NCBI GenBank assembly: GCA_004154925.1
Contig: QJNS01000160.1
Location: 62,001 to 126,000 of the forward strand
From: Monosporascus cannonballus
Lineage: Eukaryota > Ascomycota > Sordariomycetes > Xylariales
Reading direction: 5' to 3'
Length of the DNA: 64,000 nucleotides
The number at the start of each line of letters is the position of its first letter. The stretch's first letter is position 1. The translations under genes and the position numbers were made by a program. Positions 46,701 through 59,400 of the stretch are shown here, in pieces. The notes under the pieces were generated by a model that was not told where the DNA came from, did no database searches, and worked only from the letters and a program-made list of their open reading frames with translations.

Positions 46701-47725
46701 TTTCCATTTTATAACCAATTTTCCAGGTATTCTTTAAAAGTACGTAATTTATTTCCGTTAAGATTGTAAATAAGATAAAAGTTGGACGAAAATCCTTTTT
46801 TAAAAATTATTTTATAATTTTATTTATTATGCTTTAGTTATTTCGTATTACATTCCTTTTTAAGTAATTATATATATTTATAGTATTATAATAATATATT
46901 AATTAGATTCTTTACTTTCCGGCCTATTACTTTAGGTTATCATTTAATCATTTTAATTTCGCTTTAATGATTATAACAATACCTTATAATTGTTTAATAG
47001 CCGTTTTTCTTATATTTTATCCTTTTATGTGGTGAGGTTTTTATCGTATTTTTATGCCTGTATTCGTCGCCATTTTCAATCGATTATTAAAATTTTAATT
47101 CTTTTTTTATTTGCTAATAAGGTATAAGGCGAATTGAATCTAGCTAATCCGTTTATCAATTCAAATTCCGTACTGGCGTATCTATAATAATCCTCAGATC
47201 ATAATATAACTTTCGAATAAAATAATGTCGAAATTAACTATATAATATTTTTTGAAATACAAATGTCGAAATAATTAATTTTGCGTATAACTTTTTTATT
47301 ATCGCAAGCAAATGTTTAATTCTTGGTTTGTCGTTATCAAAGATTTTAATTTATATTTCCATAATAATTTAAGGTTATTAATTATATTTAGTATAACATA
47401 ATTTATGCTTTGAGTTTCTTAATCTACTATTACGCTATTCCAGTATGTTCCGGTTCGTATTTTTAAAATAATGAAGTTATTAACGGTTTTTATCGTTATA
47501 CTTAAAACCGTTTTAGGAGATCCCTTTAATTATTCTAAATTTTGTTATTTTGCGGCTTTTTTATAAATAACCTTTTTTTAATATCTTTTCGAATTTATCA
47601 AAGTTTATTAATATTTTGGCATTTAATGCATTAAGCTATTATATTTTCGTTATCGCTGTCGTATTGTTTTTTCGCATTATATTAATTGTTCCAAATTTTA
47701 TCACAATATTTTTGCTTATTAGATA

Positions 47726-47730
47726 AATTA
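47726..47730 (+). repeat. Solo LTR TSD, left
   Basis: AATTA, identical to 47919-47923. Confidence 0.8.
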
Positions 47731-47918
47731 TGTGACGGCACGATGCGTAGATTGAACGGAGGCACGGCCCAAAAAGGTTTATATTCAAGGTGAGGAGGGA
47801 AGGGGAGAAACATCTAGCCACCAGCGAGGTGGCTGCTCCCCATATATATATGGGTGAGCTCCGGCTAAGGAGCTTGCTCCGTAAGCCCGAGCTGCCCTAT
47901 AGGCTCTAGCCTGTAACA
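47731..47918 (-). repeat. Unmutated 188-bp solo LTR inside B3
   Basis: A G+C-richer insert with TG...CA ends on either strand (TGTGACGGCAC to GCCTGTAACA on plus) and a perfect 5-bp TSD AATTA. It contains GGTGGCTGCTCCCC, CATATATATATGG and GAGCTCC motifs. I place it on the minus strand because TGTTACAGGC at one end, the TATATATA box and GTGCCGTCACA at the other look like a usual LTR layout, but that is a judgement. No internal element remains. It is unlike the A, B or C LTRs. It shows no RIP although it sits in a heavily RIP-mutated host. The 60-codon minus frame at 47639-47821 is chance. Confidence 0.82.
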
Positions 47919-48270
47919 AATTATTCTGTTAGAATTTCGACTACATCCCATTATACGTTATATTAATCATCGTTTTAATATTTATTTTTTAATTTACGTA
48001 TTTTTTAATAATCTTTTTTTATCAAGAATTATAATAAATGCTAACGAAAAATAGACATTTATAATAACTTTTTAATAATATTTTTTATTTTATTAACCTT
48101 TTTTTCACTTATTAATTATATTACTAATAGTAATATAAATGGTTTTTTTACGGAAATTACTTTTTCTTTTAATTTATGTTTTATTTCGACTAATTATTAA
48201 GTATTTTTTGAGGTTATGGATCGAAATTATCGATATTACTATTTATTATTTTTATTATTTCCGGTACGGT

Positions 48271-48483
48271 TTAAAAAGTCGAACCTTTTATAATACATAT
48301 AAGTAATTCGTTTATAAATATATTATTTTTATTTTTTATAATTAAGATATGTTCCACGTCGACCATATATAACATATATTCTGCCGTATCGATTAGCTGT
48401 TCCGGGACCAACCTTTTTTTAATCCTAATATTCGCATAATTATTCTTATAATACTTTTTATTATGTTCATAATATTTACCCAA
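48271..48483 (-). pseudogene. B-family conserved segment (B3)
   Basis: A 70-codon frame MGKYYEHNKKYYKNNYANIR, then VPEQLIDTAEYMLYMVDVEH, then ILIIKNKNNIFINELLICI. It aligns along its length with 20324-20569 in B1 and keeps more hydrophobic and acidic residues. It lies just downstream of the zinc knuckle in the element. Confidence 0.62.
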
Positions 48484-48639
48484 TTAGTCTTTTGTCTTTT
48501 CGTATTCATTATTAGATTTTTCGCTATAAGGGGCCTAGTACATGTTTGGGTCGAATTATGTTAATAAGTTTGCTTTTTTTGATACTTTTTAAACTATTCT
48601 TTAAGTATTAGTTTCTGCTTATTTTAACGGGATATTTTA

Positions 48640-49716
48640 CGCATTTTGTAATATATTACCTTATGGCTTATTTTATGATAATTAAATTATTTGATTTCAT
48701 TTCAGTTTTTCTTATACATGGCCCTTAGTTTCATAAGTTTTTGTTCCGTGCCGTAAAAAAGTGGTAACGCGATAAAAAACGTTTGTATTAGCCGTATATC
48801 GGGTTTTTTTATTCCTTTTCTTTGGTACCCCTAATGCGTTAAGCATATGGTCGATCGTCGATCTTGATTATTATACCGATATAATTTAACAGATAATTCG
48901 GCGCGTCAAATTTTTAAAAAAATGATTATTTTTTTAAGTTATCGAAATATTTGTCTATTAATACTTTTTATTTTTAATTTAGTTTAAAGGCTAATTAAAT
49001 TAACGTATTACCGTAACTGGATACTGATTTTTTTATCGTAATTATTATATTTATATTGCGGCTTTTATTTTTCCATTTATTATCTCGAGAAATTTTTTTA
49101 ATATTTGATTACATTGTTCATCATTATTACATATTCGTATTATTTTCGGAGTTCGTTGTTTGATTTGTAAAATAACGTATTTTCTTATAACAAACTAAAT
49201 TAAATAGCAATATTTCCGGTAAATCGTTTAATCACGTATTCAATTCGTATAATGAACGTAATTAATCGAATAAGAAAATATTCGAAATATATTTGGTATT
49301 ACATTAAAAATAATTATAACTTAATCGAAATTCCGTTGAAAGATTCTGGTTTAAAAAGTTTAAAAATATTTCCTGATTTCTTAATAAAGTTTAACTAAAT
49401 AATCTGGCTTATTTGAAAAGTTTTTCCGGTTTCGGGAATTTTCTTTTTCTTTAAGGTTTTTACAGATAGCTTAAAGAGAAGTCGTAAAGTTATTATTATT
49501 TTTCTCAAGCGAAATAATACATTCGTTTATAATATCTAGATGTCGAACAATTTCTTCGTAACAAAAGCGAGGTTTTTTTTTCCTTTTCGGATTCAATTAT
49601 AATATCTTGATTATTAAAAACGTACTAAATAAGTTATTCGGGCTATTGGCTAGTAAATACAATTTCGGCAATAATATTTAAAATCTAAGGGTATTATTAA
49701 ACAAAACCTTGTGACA
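48640..49716 (-). pseudogene. B3 gag remnant with zinc knuckle
   Basis: The zinc knuckle (about 48655-48700, minus) reads FNYHKISHKVIYYKM. The His remains, the Cys positions are Tyr, and the Gly before His is Ser. The rest of gag, toward 49716, is decayed. The segment next to the 5' LTR (TGTCACAAGGTTTTG on the minus strand, from 49716) is the likely primer-binding region. Confidence 0.58.
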
Positions 49717-50089
49717 TATAACGGCTTAATAATTTGACGAATTATTAAAGCTTAATCCTACGGGTTTATATTAAAAAATATTATAAAATTTTAAGCGATA
49801 AATATAATAATGTATTATATTTCGTAATACCAAAGATATTTTAAATAACGAATTATTATTACAAATCAAAATTATATAAATTACGGAAATAATAAACGTA
49901 TATATTTTTCTTCTTTTTGTCTTAATTATTTTTGATTACATGACCGGTAATGATCATGATTGCTTGGAATTACTTTTGATTATTGATAATCACTGGCTTG
50001 GCAGTGATCACCGTTACGTAACCCCGGGGGTGGCCCGTATGATCCTTGTCTGACCGTTTCTTGAGGTTGGATCCTGCCAGGTGGTAACA
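49717..50089 (-). repeat. B3 5' LTR
   Basis: On the minus strand it begins TGTTACCACCTGGCAGGATC and ends GCCGTTATA. The first 170 bp are unmutated and carry AGAAACGGTCAG; R/U5 is RIP-damaged. Two overlapping minus-strand frames here (49970-50164, 50014-50244) are not genes. Confidence 0.92.
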
Positions 50090-50094
50090 CAAGT

Positions 50095-50421
50095 CCTGGA
50101 TCGCGAAATTCGCTGGCAAGTCCAGCGAATCCTGGATCGCAAGGATCGTTGGCGAATCGAGCAAATCTTAAATCGCGAAGATCGCTGGCGAATCAAACGA
50201 ATTGTGAAATTAATAAAAGTTACGCCCAAATATAATACGTTCATTATTTTTACAGTTTAAATAATATTAACTTATAATAATAATTTATTATTTCAAATAA
50301 TTTATATACCGTAAAATACAATATATTATTATATTTATTATATGAAATTTTATAATGGTTTTATAAATATGCACCCGTACGACTAAGGTTTAATAATTTG
50401 TTAAACCGCCTAGCCGTTATA
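50095..50421 (+). repeat. B2 3' LTR, second part
   Basis: Resumes the B2 LTR after the CAAGT duplication: three further 36-bp units (e.g. GCGAAATTCGCTGGCAAGTC) up to about 50205, then R/U5 ending GCCGTTATA, then TSD AACGG. With the first part the 3' LTR has four units against two in the 5' LTR. Confidence 0.9.
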
Positions 50422-50426
50422 AACGG

Positions 50427-53400
50427 CATTTCACGGTTATATATCGTGTAACGATCGTTAAATTAAAATACTTCAAAAAACGGATTTCTTACTATGACGT
50501 TTTGAAAATATGAATATATTAAAATCAGTCTAAATATTTTTAAATTAAATTAAGAAAATTTCTATTATTAAATACAGATTAAAGAACGCAACAAACAAAA
50601 TGATATTTGATTTACAAATTATTGTTGATTTAAATACACGGTTATAATTTTCGAGTTTATTAATATTTTGAGAATTGGTTCAATATAGATATATAAAATA
50701 TTAAGCAGCTATAACAATGAAATATATTTTATTTATTTAAGCTATATCGTAATATATCTTAATAGCAAAAGAATAAATCAAATATTTTACTTAATTTACA
50801 ACAATATCAACAAATAAAAATTATTAAGTAAATGAAGAAAACATACGTTTTGTAAAATCGAAACCTGGGTATTAAGGTTTGTCATGAATACAAAGAAATA
50901 TAAATAAATTTCGGTTAAATTATAGTGATTCAAAGAAGAACAGCATTATATAGTAATATATAGTCATTTCAAGAGTTTTAAAAGTTATTCATTCTTTTAA
51001 AAGCTTGATAATTCATCACTTAAAAATACTGTTTTTACTGTTTTCTTTTCAAAACAACTTATGTAAAGAAAATTTAAAGATTTAATAAAATCACGAAAAT
51101 ATTTTAAAAATTAAAATTTCATCTTCTTATAATAGTTATATGTTGATATCAATGTTTTAATAATTATAATGAGGTTAAAATAAATATAATTAATAAAACG
51201 ATAGTGAAACATTTAACAGAAACCTATAAAAGAAATTAATATTTAATTATTTTTAATTGTCGAAAGTTTCCTATATTAAAGCTAAATAAGGAACGCAATA
51301 AATGAATATTGTTTATGGGAAAGAATTTCAGCAGTATTAAATATTAAATATTAATGAGCTTATTTGCCTAAATCCTTTGCGAGAAATTCGTTGGGTCTAT
51401 ATATAAATTATTTTATATTAATTTCATAGTATAATATCGGTTGAAAGAATTTAATTATTTAATATATTAGACAGCGAATTAATTATATATTTATATAAAT
51501 TAATTATAAGGATGGAGTATTAAGCTTTTAAAACTTTTCCGATTATATTATAAAATAATTACAAATAACAAATGCACAATAATAATGATATTTTATATAA
51601 TTGAAGTATCTTCCCAGATAAATTAATTTATTTAAACTATTTACAGTGGTTAAATAATAAATGTTGGTATTAAAAGAAGACAGAATTGTATAATGTATAA
51701 ATATATATTTTTTTAAAGAAGAGAAAAAGACCTCATATCGATATTTCTTATTCTGAACATGTACGATTAATAATATCAAAAATCGTTATTATAAAAGTTA
51801 TTTCCAAAGTTTTAAAGTAAAATGATAAAAGGTAATTAAAATATCCAATTATTAATAATTTTAAAATATGAAAATATTAAAGTTATTATGCTAAAGAAAT
51901 TTAGAAGTTTAATAATAAAATATTTATTTTAACACGAACTTATATTTTTTTTAAACGTAGAAGTTTTACCAATATTAAAAAAACGCATTTATTATATATA
52001 AACAAATGACGTTTTATTTTATAAAAAGGAATTGTCTCTTTTGTTATTTTATATTTTATAATAATTAATACTATAATTATTTGCGAATAAAAGGTAATAA
52101 AAATTAAATAATTTTCATTTTAGTAACATTAATATTCTATTAAAAATACTGAATCAATATTATATAATGGTATGTAAAATTTCAATTAATATATTAAAGT
52201 ATATAAATATTTAAACAAAAGCTTTTCGAAATAGTATCAAATATAACCTGATATTAAAAATGGTAAATTTATCTATAACGTGGTCTTCATTATTATTATT
52301 TATTTTACAAATTTAAAATTATGTTTTATATAATTAGTCATTTCAATATCATAAATTTAATAAATATATTACATTTAAAAAATATTATATTAGCTTTCAA
52401 TTTAAAATTATTAAAAACTGAAATATATTATTTATCCATTAATATAATGTACAATTTGGTATAATAAAAGGATCAAATATCGATTAATTTTCTTTTATTC
52501 TTTTATATTAAAACTGTTAATCTTAAGATAATATTATAATAATTATTATAATTATAATAGATAATTTAAGAAAGATATCAATATTTATAATATATCATTG
52601 AAATTCGTTAATAAAAGAATATATATTAAAAACCGTAATTAGAAGAACTAATAATATAAAAAAAGGTTTTAATACTAATAATTTAAAATGAATTTATTTG
52701 CATTATTTTTTTGACAATGTTTTTAAATTTATTTCTCTTACCGTTTTATTTATATATATTTAATTCATAATTATTACATAGAATTCTTGACGTATAACCT
52801 TTAAAACCTTTTAATGTATAAAAATTTATAACATGTATTTCCTACAAGTTTTTGAATTGTAAAATTCATTGAAAGAAATTATTAATTATATATTAATTTT
52901 TCTATTAAAAACATATATGGAATTTCAATTATTAAGAAAATTATTAAATATTAAATTAACCAAAAAAAATAAAAATTAAAATAAAATATATTTCTACACC
53001 AGAAAATACATCGAAATGTGGTGAAACTGATGCCGAATTATAATTAATGACAAATTAGTTGAATATTATTTAAAAATTAAGCGATGAAAATATATTCATA
53101 ATAAAAATTGAATTTATTAATTTGAAAAAGATCTGTATCTTTAATTTTAAATTATAAATAAATAATTATTAAATAACTGTAAGTAAGTAGGATTAAAGAG
53201 AATTTAATACATGAGCTTAATTTAAAAAAATTGAAAAATATATTTTAAAAATATACAACATTTAATATAATATTTATTTTTATTAATCAAAACAATTCGA
53301 TATTGTTAATACATTTTTAATATACTTTCTATTTTTAGTTAATAGAAATAATTAAAATTATATTATCAAATATTATTATAATTCAAATATATTTAAAAGA

Positions 53401-53615
53401 ATTCTTAAAATTTTAAATATATTTAGTCATGTTAATATATAATGGAGATAGTATTTATTATATAATATTAATAATATAATATAAATACATTTATATATCA
53501 TTATAAAGTACATATTTAATAATTTTAAGATAATAGACAGTTATAAACTTAAATAAGGTGATTTCGGATTAATCGTAGTGCATATTTGAAGATGTAAATA
53601 TATTAAGTTATTTCT
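50427..53615. other. A+T-rich spacer between B2 and B4, little RIP
   Basis: About 3.2 kb of very A+T-rich DNA with normal CA and TG frequency. I see no gene. The longest frame (51543-51779, minus, 78 codons) is Tyr/Ile/Lys-rich with no motif. A weak direct repeat may exist between about 50560-50610 (AAAGAACGCAACAAAC) and 51285-51320 (AAGGAACGCAATAAAT). No transposon termini are seen. Confidence 0.5.
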
Positions 53616-53620
53616 ATCTA

Positions 53621-53996
53621 TATTACGACCCGACAAGCTTCAGCCTTAAGAAACGGTTAAACAAGGATTATACGGACCACCCCATGGGTTACGTAATGGT
53701 AATTACTGCCAAGCTAAGAATCAAAAGTGATCAAAGGGAATCTTAAGTAATTATGCTTACCACCAGCCGTATGATTATAAGTGATCAAGCTAAAAAGGAA
53801 AAAGATATATACGCTTATTATTTCAATAGGTTAAATAACTTCAGTTTGCGATATAATATCGTTATTTAAGGCCCCCATGGAATTACGAAACGTAATACGA
53901 TTATTATATCTATTACTTAGATTTCTATGATATCCCTACGAACATAAATCCGTATAATTAAGGTTTAATAATTGGTTAAATCCCTTAGCCGTCATA
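53621..53996 (+). repeat. B4 5' LTR
   Basis: Starts TATTACGACCCGAC with AGAAACGGTTAAACAAGG and ends AGCCGTCATA. It is followed by GGTTACAAGCTTTT, the best-kept primer-binding region of the family. Its U3 matches B3. Confidence 0.9.
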
Positions 53997-55110
53997 GGTT
54001 ACAAGCTTTTATTCCGTAATATCGATAGATATTAAGTAATACCGATTAATACCATATTTATTAGCAATCAACCCGCACAGCTTATTTACTAAATCTTTGA
54101 TTATGCCGATATTACAATACAATCCGAAAAGGAAAAGGAAAAACTTTACCTTTTTTGCGAAAAGGTTTTTCGACAACTGGATGCTATGAACGAACGTATT
54201 ATCCAACTTAAAAGAAATAATAATAATCTTACGATATCTCATTAGGTAGCCTATAAAAATCTTAAGGAAAAAAGAAAAGTTTCCGAGACCGAGAAATCCC
54301 TGTAAGTAAACTAGGCTATTTAGCTGAATTTTATTAAGAAACCAGGAAATGTTTTTAAGCTTCCTAAGCCAGACCTTTTCCACAGAACCTTAATTAAGTT
54401 ATGATTATTGTTAACTTAATGCCGAACATATTTCGGGTATTTTCTTATTTGATTTATTACGTTTATTATACGAATTGAATTTGCAATTAGATAACTTATT
54501 AAAAATACGGCTATTTGGTTTAAGCTCGTTATAAAAAAATATGTTATTTTGCTAGTCGAAAAACGAAACCCAAAGGTAATGCGAATTTATAGTAATTACG
54601 AATAATTTAAAAAAGAATTAATAAAAGATTTTGAAATAATAAATAAATAAATAAAAGCCGAAATGCAAATTTAACAATTACGACAAAAAATTAATATCTA
54701 GTTACAGTAATACGTTAGTTCAATTAGCAGTTGAATTAAATTAAGGACACAAAATATGAATAGTTAAATATTTCGACGGCCTCAAAAGAAATATAAAACT
54801 TTTTTTTATAAATTTAATCGGCCTAATTATCTGTCGAATTATATGGTTATACTGATTAAAATTGACGATCGACAAAACGCATAACGTATTAAAAGTACTA
54901 GAGGGAAAAACGATAATAAATCTTAATATACGGTTAATATTAGCGCTTCTCGACACAGTAACATTTTTTACGGCATAAAACTAGGATTTATAGAATTAGA
55001 AGTTATATATAGAAAGAATTGGAATTAAACCAAATATTAGGATTACAACAAGATGGGATATAAGGTATCGTAATGTAAAACATTTAAAAAGCCCCGTTAA
55101 AATAACAGAA
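53997..55110 (+). pseudogene. B4 gag remnant with zinc knuckle
   Basis: The knuckle at 55035-55076 reads Y*DYNKMGYKVS*CKT. Two Cys and the His are now Tyr (CAT to TAT for His), two Gln-like codons are stops, and only the last Cys is kept. The 124-codon minus frame 54009-54383, the longest in the window, is antisense to this gag; so is 54741-54956. Confidence 0.62.
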
Positions 55111-56059
55111 AACCAATATTTAAAGAATAATTTAAAGAAAGCCAAAAGGACGGAAATAAATTTATTAATATAATTTAACCTAAATATATATCAAATCTTT
55201 TATAGCAAAAAGTCTAAAAAAATACGAAAACTTAGAAAATTAATTTATTAAATACCGGAAGTATATCAAAAAGCATTATAAAGATAATTATGCGAATATT
55301 AGAATTGGATAGAAAAAATCTTTTCTGGAGTTTCTGATCGATATAACGAAATATACGCCATATATTATTAATAATTAGAATTTCCCGGTTACGAAAAATG
55401 GAAATAATATATTTACGTACGAACTATTCGTATGTATAATAAAAAATTCGATTTTCCAAATCGTACCGGAAATAATAAGGACGATAAATAATAATATCGG
55501 TATTTTCGAACCATAGCCTCGGAAGATATTTAGTAATTGGCTGAAACAAAAAGCTGGCATAAAAGAAAATAATGCTCGTAATGAAACACCTTATCTATTA
55601 TGGATAATATAATTACTAAATAGAGAAACTGTTAATCTAGCATATAATAAAAAATATTGCTAGAAAGTTACTTCGAATTTCTATCTTGAATGGGTATTTA
55701 TTATAAACCTGTATAAAAAACACAATTAAAAAACACGTTAATTTATAAGAAATCTTTAGAACAATAATTCGGAGGACATATAATAAAATATAATTAAAAA
55801 TATAAGAAAATAATTAATTCTTTAAAGAAACAAATGTAATGAAATTAAAAATACTTAATATAATTTGAAGAAATAATACGCACGCTAATAATAACAAATA
55901 TAATAGGTTAATGCGTTAAACAAAGAAATATAGATAAAGTTCGATAAATTCGAATAGGCGTTAAAAGAAAGAGATTATTTGTAGAAAAGCGGCAAAATAA
56001 CGAAATTTAAAAAAATTACAAGGAATTTTTAAAAAAGGTTTTAAACGCGATAATAAAAA

Positions 56060-56420
56060 ACGTTAATAACTTTATTACTTTAGATATATAAATCGGAACC
56101 TATCAGTATACCGTAATAATAGATTACGGAATTTTAAGCGGGAATTATATTGTACCAAATATAGTTAATAAATTTAGATTATTATAGATATAGGTTAAAA
56201 CCTTAGATAATAAAGAATATCGAAAGTTTGGAATTTATTTATAATAAATGAAAAACTACTTGCGAATTTAATTATTTTGACAATTTTATTTCAGGATAAT
56301 ATGAAATACTTAATTTTAATATCGTATTATTTAAAAATTACGTTATATTCTGAGGATTATTATAAATATACCAGTACAAAGTTTTATTTAACGAAAGAAT
56401 TGGCCAGGTAAAGTTCGTTT
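56060..56420 (+). pseudogene. B4 protease remnant
   Basis: VIIDYGILSGNYI near 56120-56160 aligns with B1 and B2. Later decayed text near 56320-56400 aligns with the FDIILG region of B1. Confidence 0.52.
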
Positions 56421-56699
56421 TTTTTGTTAATAAATAAAAGAAAAGTAATTAAGGTTTTAATATTCGATCGATAATAATAACAAATATAAGCATAAGGATA
56501 CGATAAGAACCCCACCACTCAAAGAGATAAAACATAAAAAGAAAATAGGCTTTACAAAAAATACTACGTATTATTATTATTATTATCAAAACGAAATTAA
56601 AGTAACTCAATAACGATATGGAATAGTAATAATAATCCTAAAAGTTAAAAGATTTAACCTAGATGTTATTATAGTACCATAAATATAAGCCATTTTTCA

Positions 56700-57800
56700 G
56701 AAAGGAACTGAATACGAAAGTATTAGAACATAGTAAATAAAATTATGAAATAGTTTTTAAGGAAGAAATTTCGACGAAGTTTTATCTTATTTACAACCGT
56801 AATGGAAATGAATTACGTATTCTTAAAAAATGCCTGGAAAATCGATTAGAGAAAAAATGGATTTAACTTCCGAAATTACTAATAAAATACCTTATATTAT
56901 TTATATATAAAAAAATAAGAAATTATGATTTATGGTTAATTATTAATAACTAAAAAACATTATTATTAAAAATCGAACGTTATTACCCTTAATTACGGGA
57001 GTAAAAAACTGATTTTACGGAACCAAATAATTCATAATATTCGATCTTAAAAATGGATATAGCTCATTCAAAATTAAAAAAGAAAATACGAATAAAAAAT
57101 AACTTTGAAAACGAAATATAAGTTATTTAAGTATTTGGTTATATTAATAAGACTTATTAACGCGCCACTAACTTTCTAACTGACAATAAAGTATATATTA
57201 CGTGAATACTTCGATATTTTCGTTATATCTTTTCTCGACGATATTCTTATCTTTTTCAAAAACAGAAAGAATATACGTAAAAATATTTATTAACGCGGAA
57301 AAAAGTTAATTCCATCAATATGAAATAAAATATCTGAGATATATTATTATCTCAAAATATATTAGGATAAACCTCAAACAAATCGTTGTATTTATAAAAT
57401 AACAAATGTTAATAATAATTAAGGAAATAAAAGTATTTTTGGGATTCCCTAACTATTACAAAACATTTATTTGAAATTTCAGATCAATAACCATATTATT
57501 AATAAATTTTATAAAAACATTTAAATGGATAATAAAAACGGAAAAAATATTTCAGGATATTAAGATTAGGATCGTTAGCAAACGAATATTAATTTTGTAT
57601 AATCCAAACCGCCCTGTTAAATTAAAAATGAATATTTTAAATTATACGTTAAATATAATGATCCGATAATGAAATAATTAAGGCGAATTATATCTTTTTA
57701 TTTTTTTTCGTATACATTAAAAAAACCAAATTTAATTAAGGTATTCCGAATGCGAAATATATTGTCATTATTATGGCATTTCGAAAATTTAGATATTTCC
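56700..57800 (+). pseudogene. B4 reverse transcriptase remnant
   Basis: DIFVISFLDDILIFFK at about 57213-57260 retains both catalytic Asp codons (57237-57242). The thumb and RNase H follow with frameshifts. Confidence 0.7.
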
Positions 57801-57907
57801 TAAAAGGAAACTTATATTAAATTATGGTTTATACGGATTAATAAAATCTTACCGGAATTTTTGCCATTAAGGAGTTTACAGGATAATAATTAAAATATGT
57901 AAAGAAA

Positions 57908-58090
57908 TTGGCGAATGTTAATTTCGTTATTATTTATAGAAAAGGCTTAAAATATAATGAAACAAACACTTTGAATAAGGGACTAGATTTTGAAGAAAAA
58001 TTCATTAAAATTGGCCATAAAATATTCGATATTATTACAAAAGAATATTTATATCTGCGAGAGGTTACGATAATTCGAGCAGTATTTTAA
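57908..58090 (+). pseudogene. B4 RNase H end and connection (open frame)
   Basis: A 60-codon sense frame MANVNFVIIYRKGLKYNETN, then TLNKGLDFEEKFIKI. The pattern F.I.YR.G..N..ADALSR.PDF at the end of Gypsy RNase H fits well. The ATG is internal to the polyprotein. Confidence 0.65.
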
Positions 58091-58369
58091 GATATATATC
58101 AGAACATTTCATAATATAACGATAGTTTTCCAGAAAATTAAAAAATAAATAAGATATAAGTTCCAGAACAATAATAGAAAGATTTAATACGAAAAATACA
58201 TTAATATTAGTTATACGGATATAGAGGAATTTACAAAATCTTGGAACGGTTTTAACGTATATATTTTTTTTAAAATAAAATTAACGGTATAAAAAATCAT
58301 ACAATAATACAATGTTTGTGCCAAACCAAAAGTTTAACGATATAAGTTATACGGAAAATTATAATTTTT

Positions 58370-59180
58370 ACTAATCGTAAAACGATTAAAATATTTAGTT
58401 ATATTCGATTTTATTATTAAATTTCTTATATCAAAATATGCAGTTATCGGAATATATTATTATAGCAATTTCGAAATGCTGTACCGATATAAGAAATCCT
58501 TTTATTTTTTACCATATTATAAAGATATAAACGCCGAATAAATGGCATATATTTTTACAATATATTTTTAAAATATAGAAATTATTAATAAAACTTATTT
58601 TAAATAAAAGATTAATATTCGTATTTAAGTTTTTGTAAGGCCTAAGAATATAAATTAACTTAAATTATAAATTATTCCACGCTTTTGAACTTTAAATAAA
58701 TAAATAAATAAAACGAAAAACTCAAATTTTGGAAACCTATTTACGAAATTACGTAAACTACGAATACAATAATGAGGTTAGAAAGTTATGACGGGCATAA
58801 TTAATTTATAATACCAGCTATTATAAATATATCACAATATTATTAATAAATTAAAGGTTTGGTTTTATTCCAGAAATTTACAGAAAAACATATAACAATA
58901 GTTTAATTAATATAAAAATAATCCTTATGTTAAAATAATTATAATAATTATATTAAGAAATAAAATCGGAATTAAAATTCGTACGAAATTAAATAAGCAA
59001 ATAGTGTACCCAAATAAAATTAAAAAAACCAATTTTCGAAAAAAGGAAAATGGTTTTTTTCGTTACAAAAAATATTTAGATAAGATGACCAAATAGAAAA
59101 TTCGATTTCAAATTTATCGGTTTATATAAAATTATTTAGAAAATCTCGAAAAATAATTATGGATTAGAATTTCTACCAAA
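58370..59180 (+). pseudogene. B4 integrase remnant
   Basis: Positional and sequence match to B1 23560-24350 and B2 41430-42250, e.g. the FYFLPYYKDINAE-like stretch near 58500-58545. It is strongly decayed. Confidence 0.5.
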
Positions 59181-59289
59181 ATGTAAATTTTATCCAATTT
59201 TTCGTATTTTTTTATTCAAGTTAGCAGCAAATATAATAAAGGTATTTACGGTATAAAACGGTATGAAAATATAAAATAGATAAATATAC

Positions 59290-59400
59290 GAAATGGAGAA
59301 GGTTTTCGTTATGCGAAAATAGGACGGATTTACTTAATACCTAATTAAGTAAAAAAAGTACTTAAATTCCGAAAATACCTAAGAACTTACTAAACATCTT
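59290..59400 (+). pseudogene. B4 chromodomain
   Basis: EMEKVFVMRK*DGFT*YLIK, then *KKYLNSENT*ELTKH. Trp of YLVKW and of WEP are stops, as in B2. Confidence 0.78.

Larger units (their letters stand above)
43253..50089 (-). mobile_element. Ty3/Gypsy chromovirus, family B, copy B3 (inserted in B2 3' LTR)
   Basis: A 6837-bp minus-strand element with LTRs of 373-374 bp and a perfect TSD CAAGT (43248-43252 and 50090-50094). The insertion splits a 36-bp repeat unit of the B2 LTR. Internal motifs on the minus strand: zinc knuckle (about 48650-48700), conserved spacer ORF (48271-48483), RT box YCDD (46322-46333), chromodomain (about 44310-44425). A 188-bp solo LTR of another family sits inside at 47731-47918. 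Its U3 is the B4 type, unlike that of its B2 host. Confidence 0.93.
29815..50421 (+). mobile_element. Ty3/Gypsy chromovirus, family B, copy B2 (host of A2 and B3)
   Basis: The outer element of a three-level nest. The 5' LTR is 29815-30167. The 3' LTR is split into 43153-43252 and 50095-50421. A perfect TSD AACGG lies at 29810-29814 and 50422-50426. A2 (33727-40592) sits at the RT/RNase H junction, and B3 (43253-50089) sits in the 3' LTR. With both removed B2 is about 6.9 kb. Internal order matches B1: zinc knuckle, conserved spacer, protease, RT, then after A2 RNase H, integrase and chromodomain. The integrase is the best preserved in the window. Confidence 0.92.

Noticed and set aside
54009..54383. 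124-codon open frame on the minus strand, the longest in the window
   Set aside because: It is antisense to the B4 gag region. B1 has a similar antisense frame at 19917-20177. RIP removes CA and TG and thereby clears some antisense stops.
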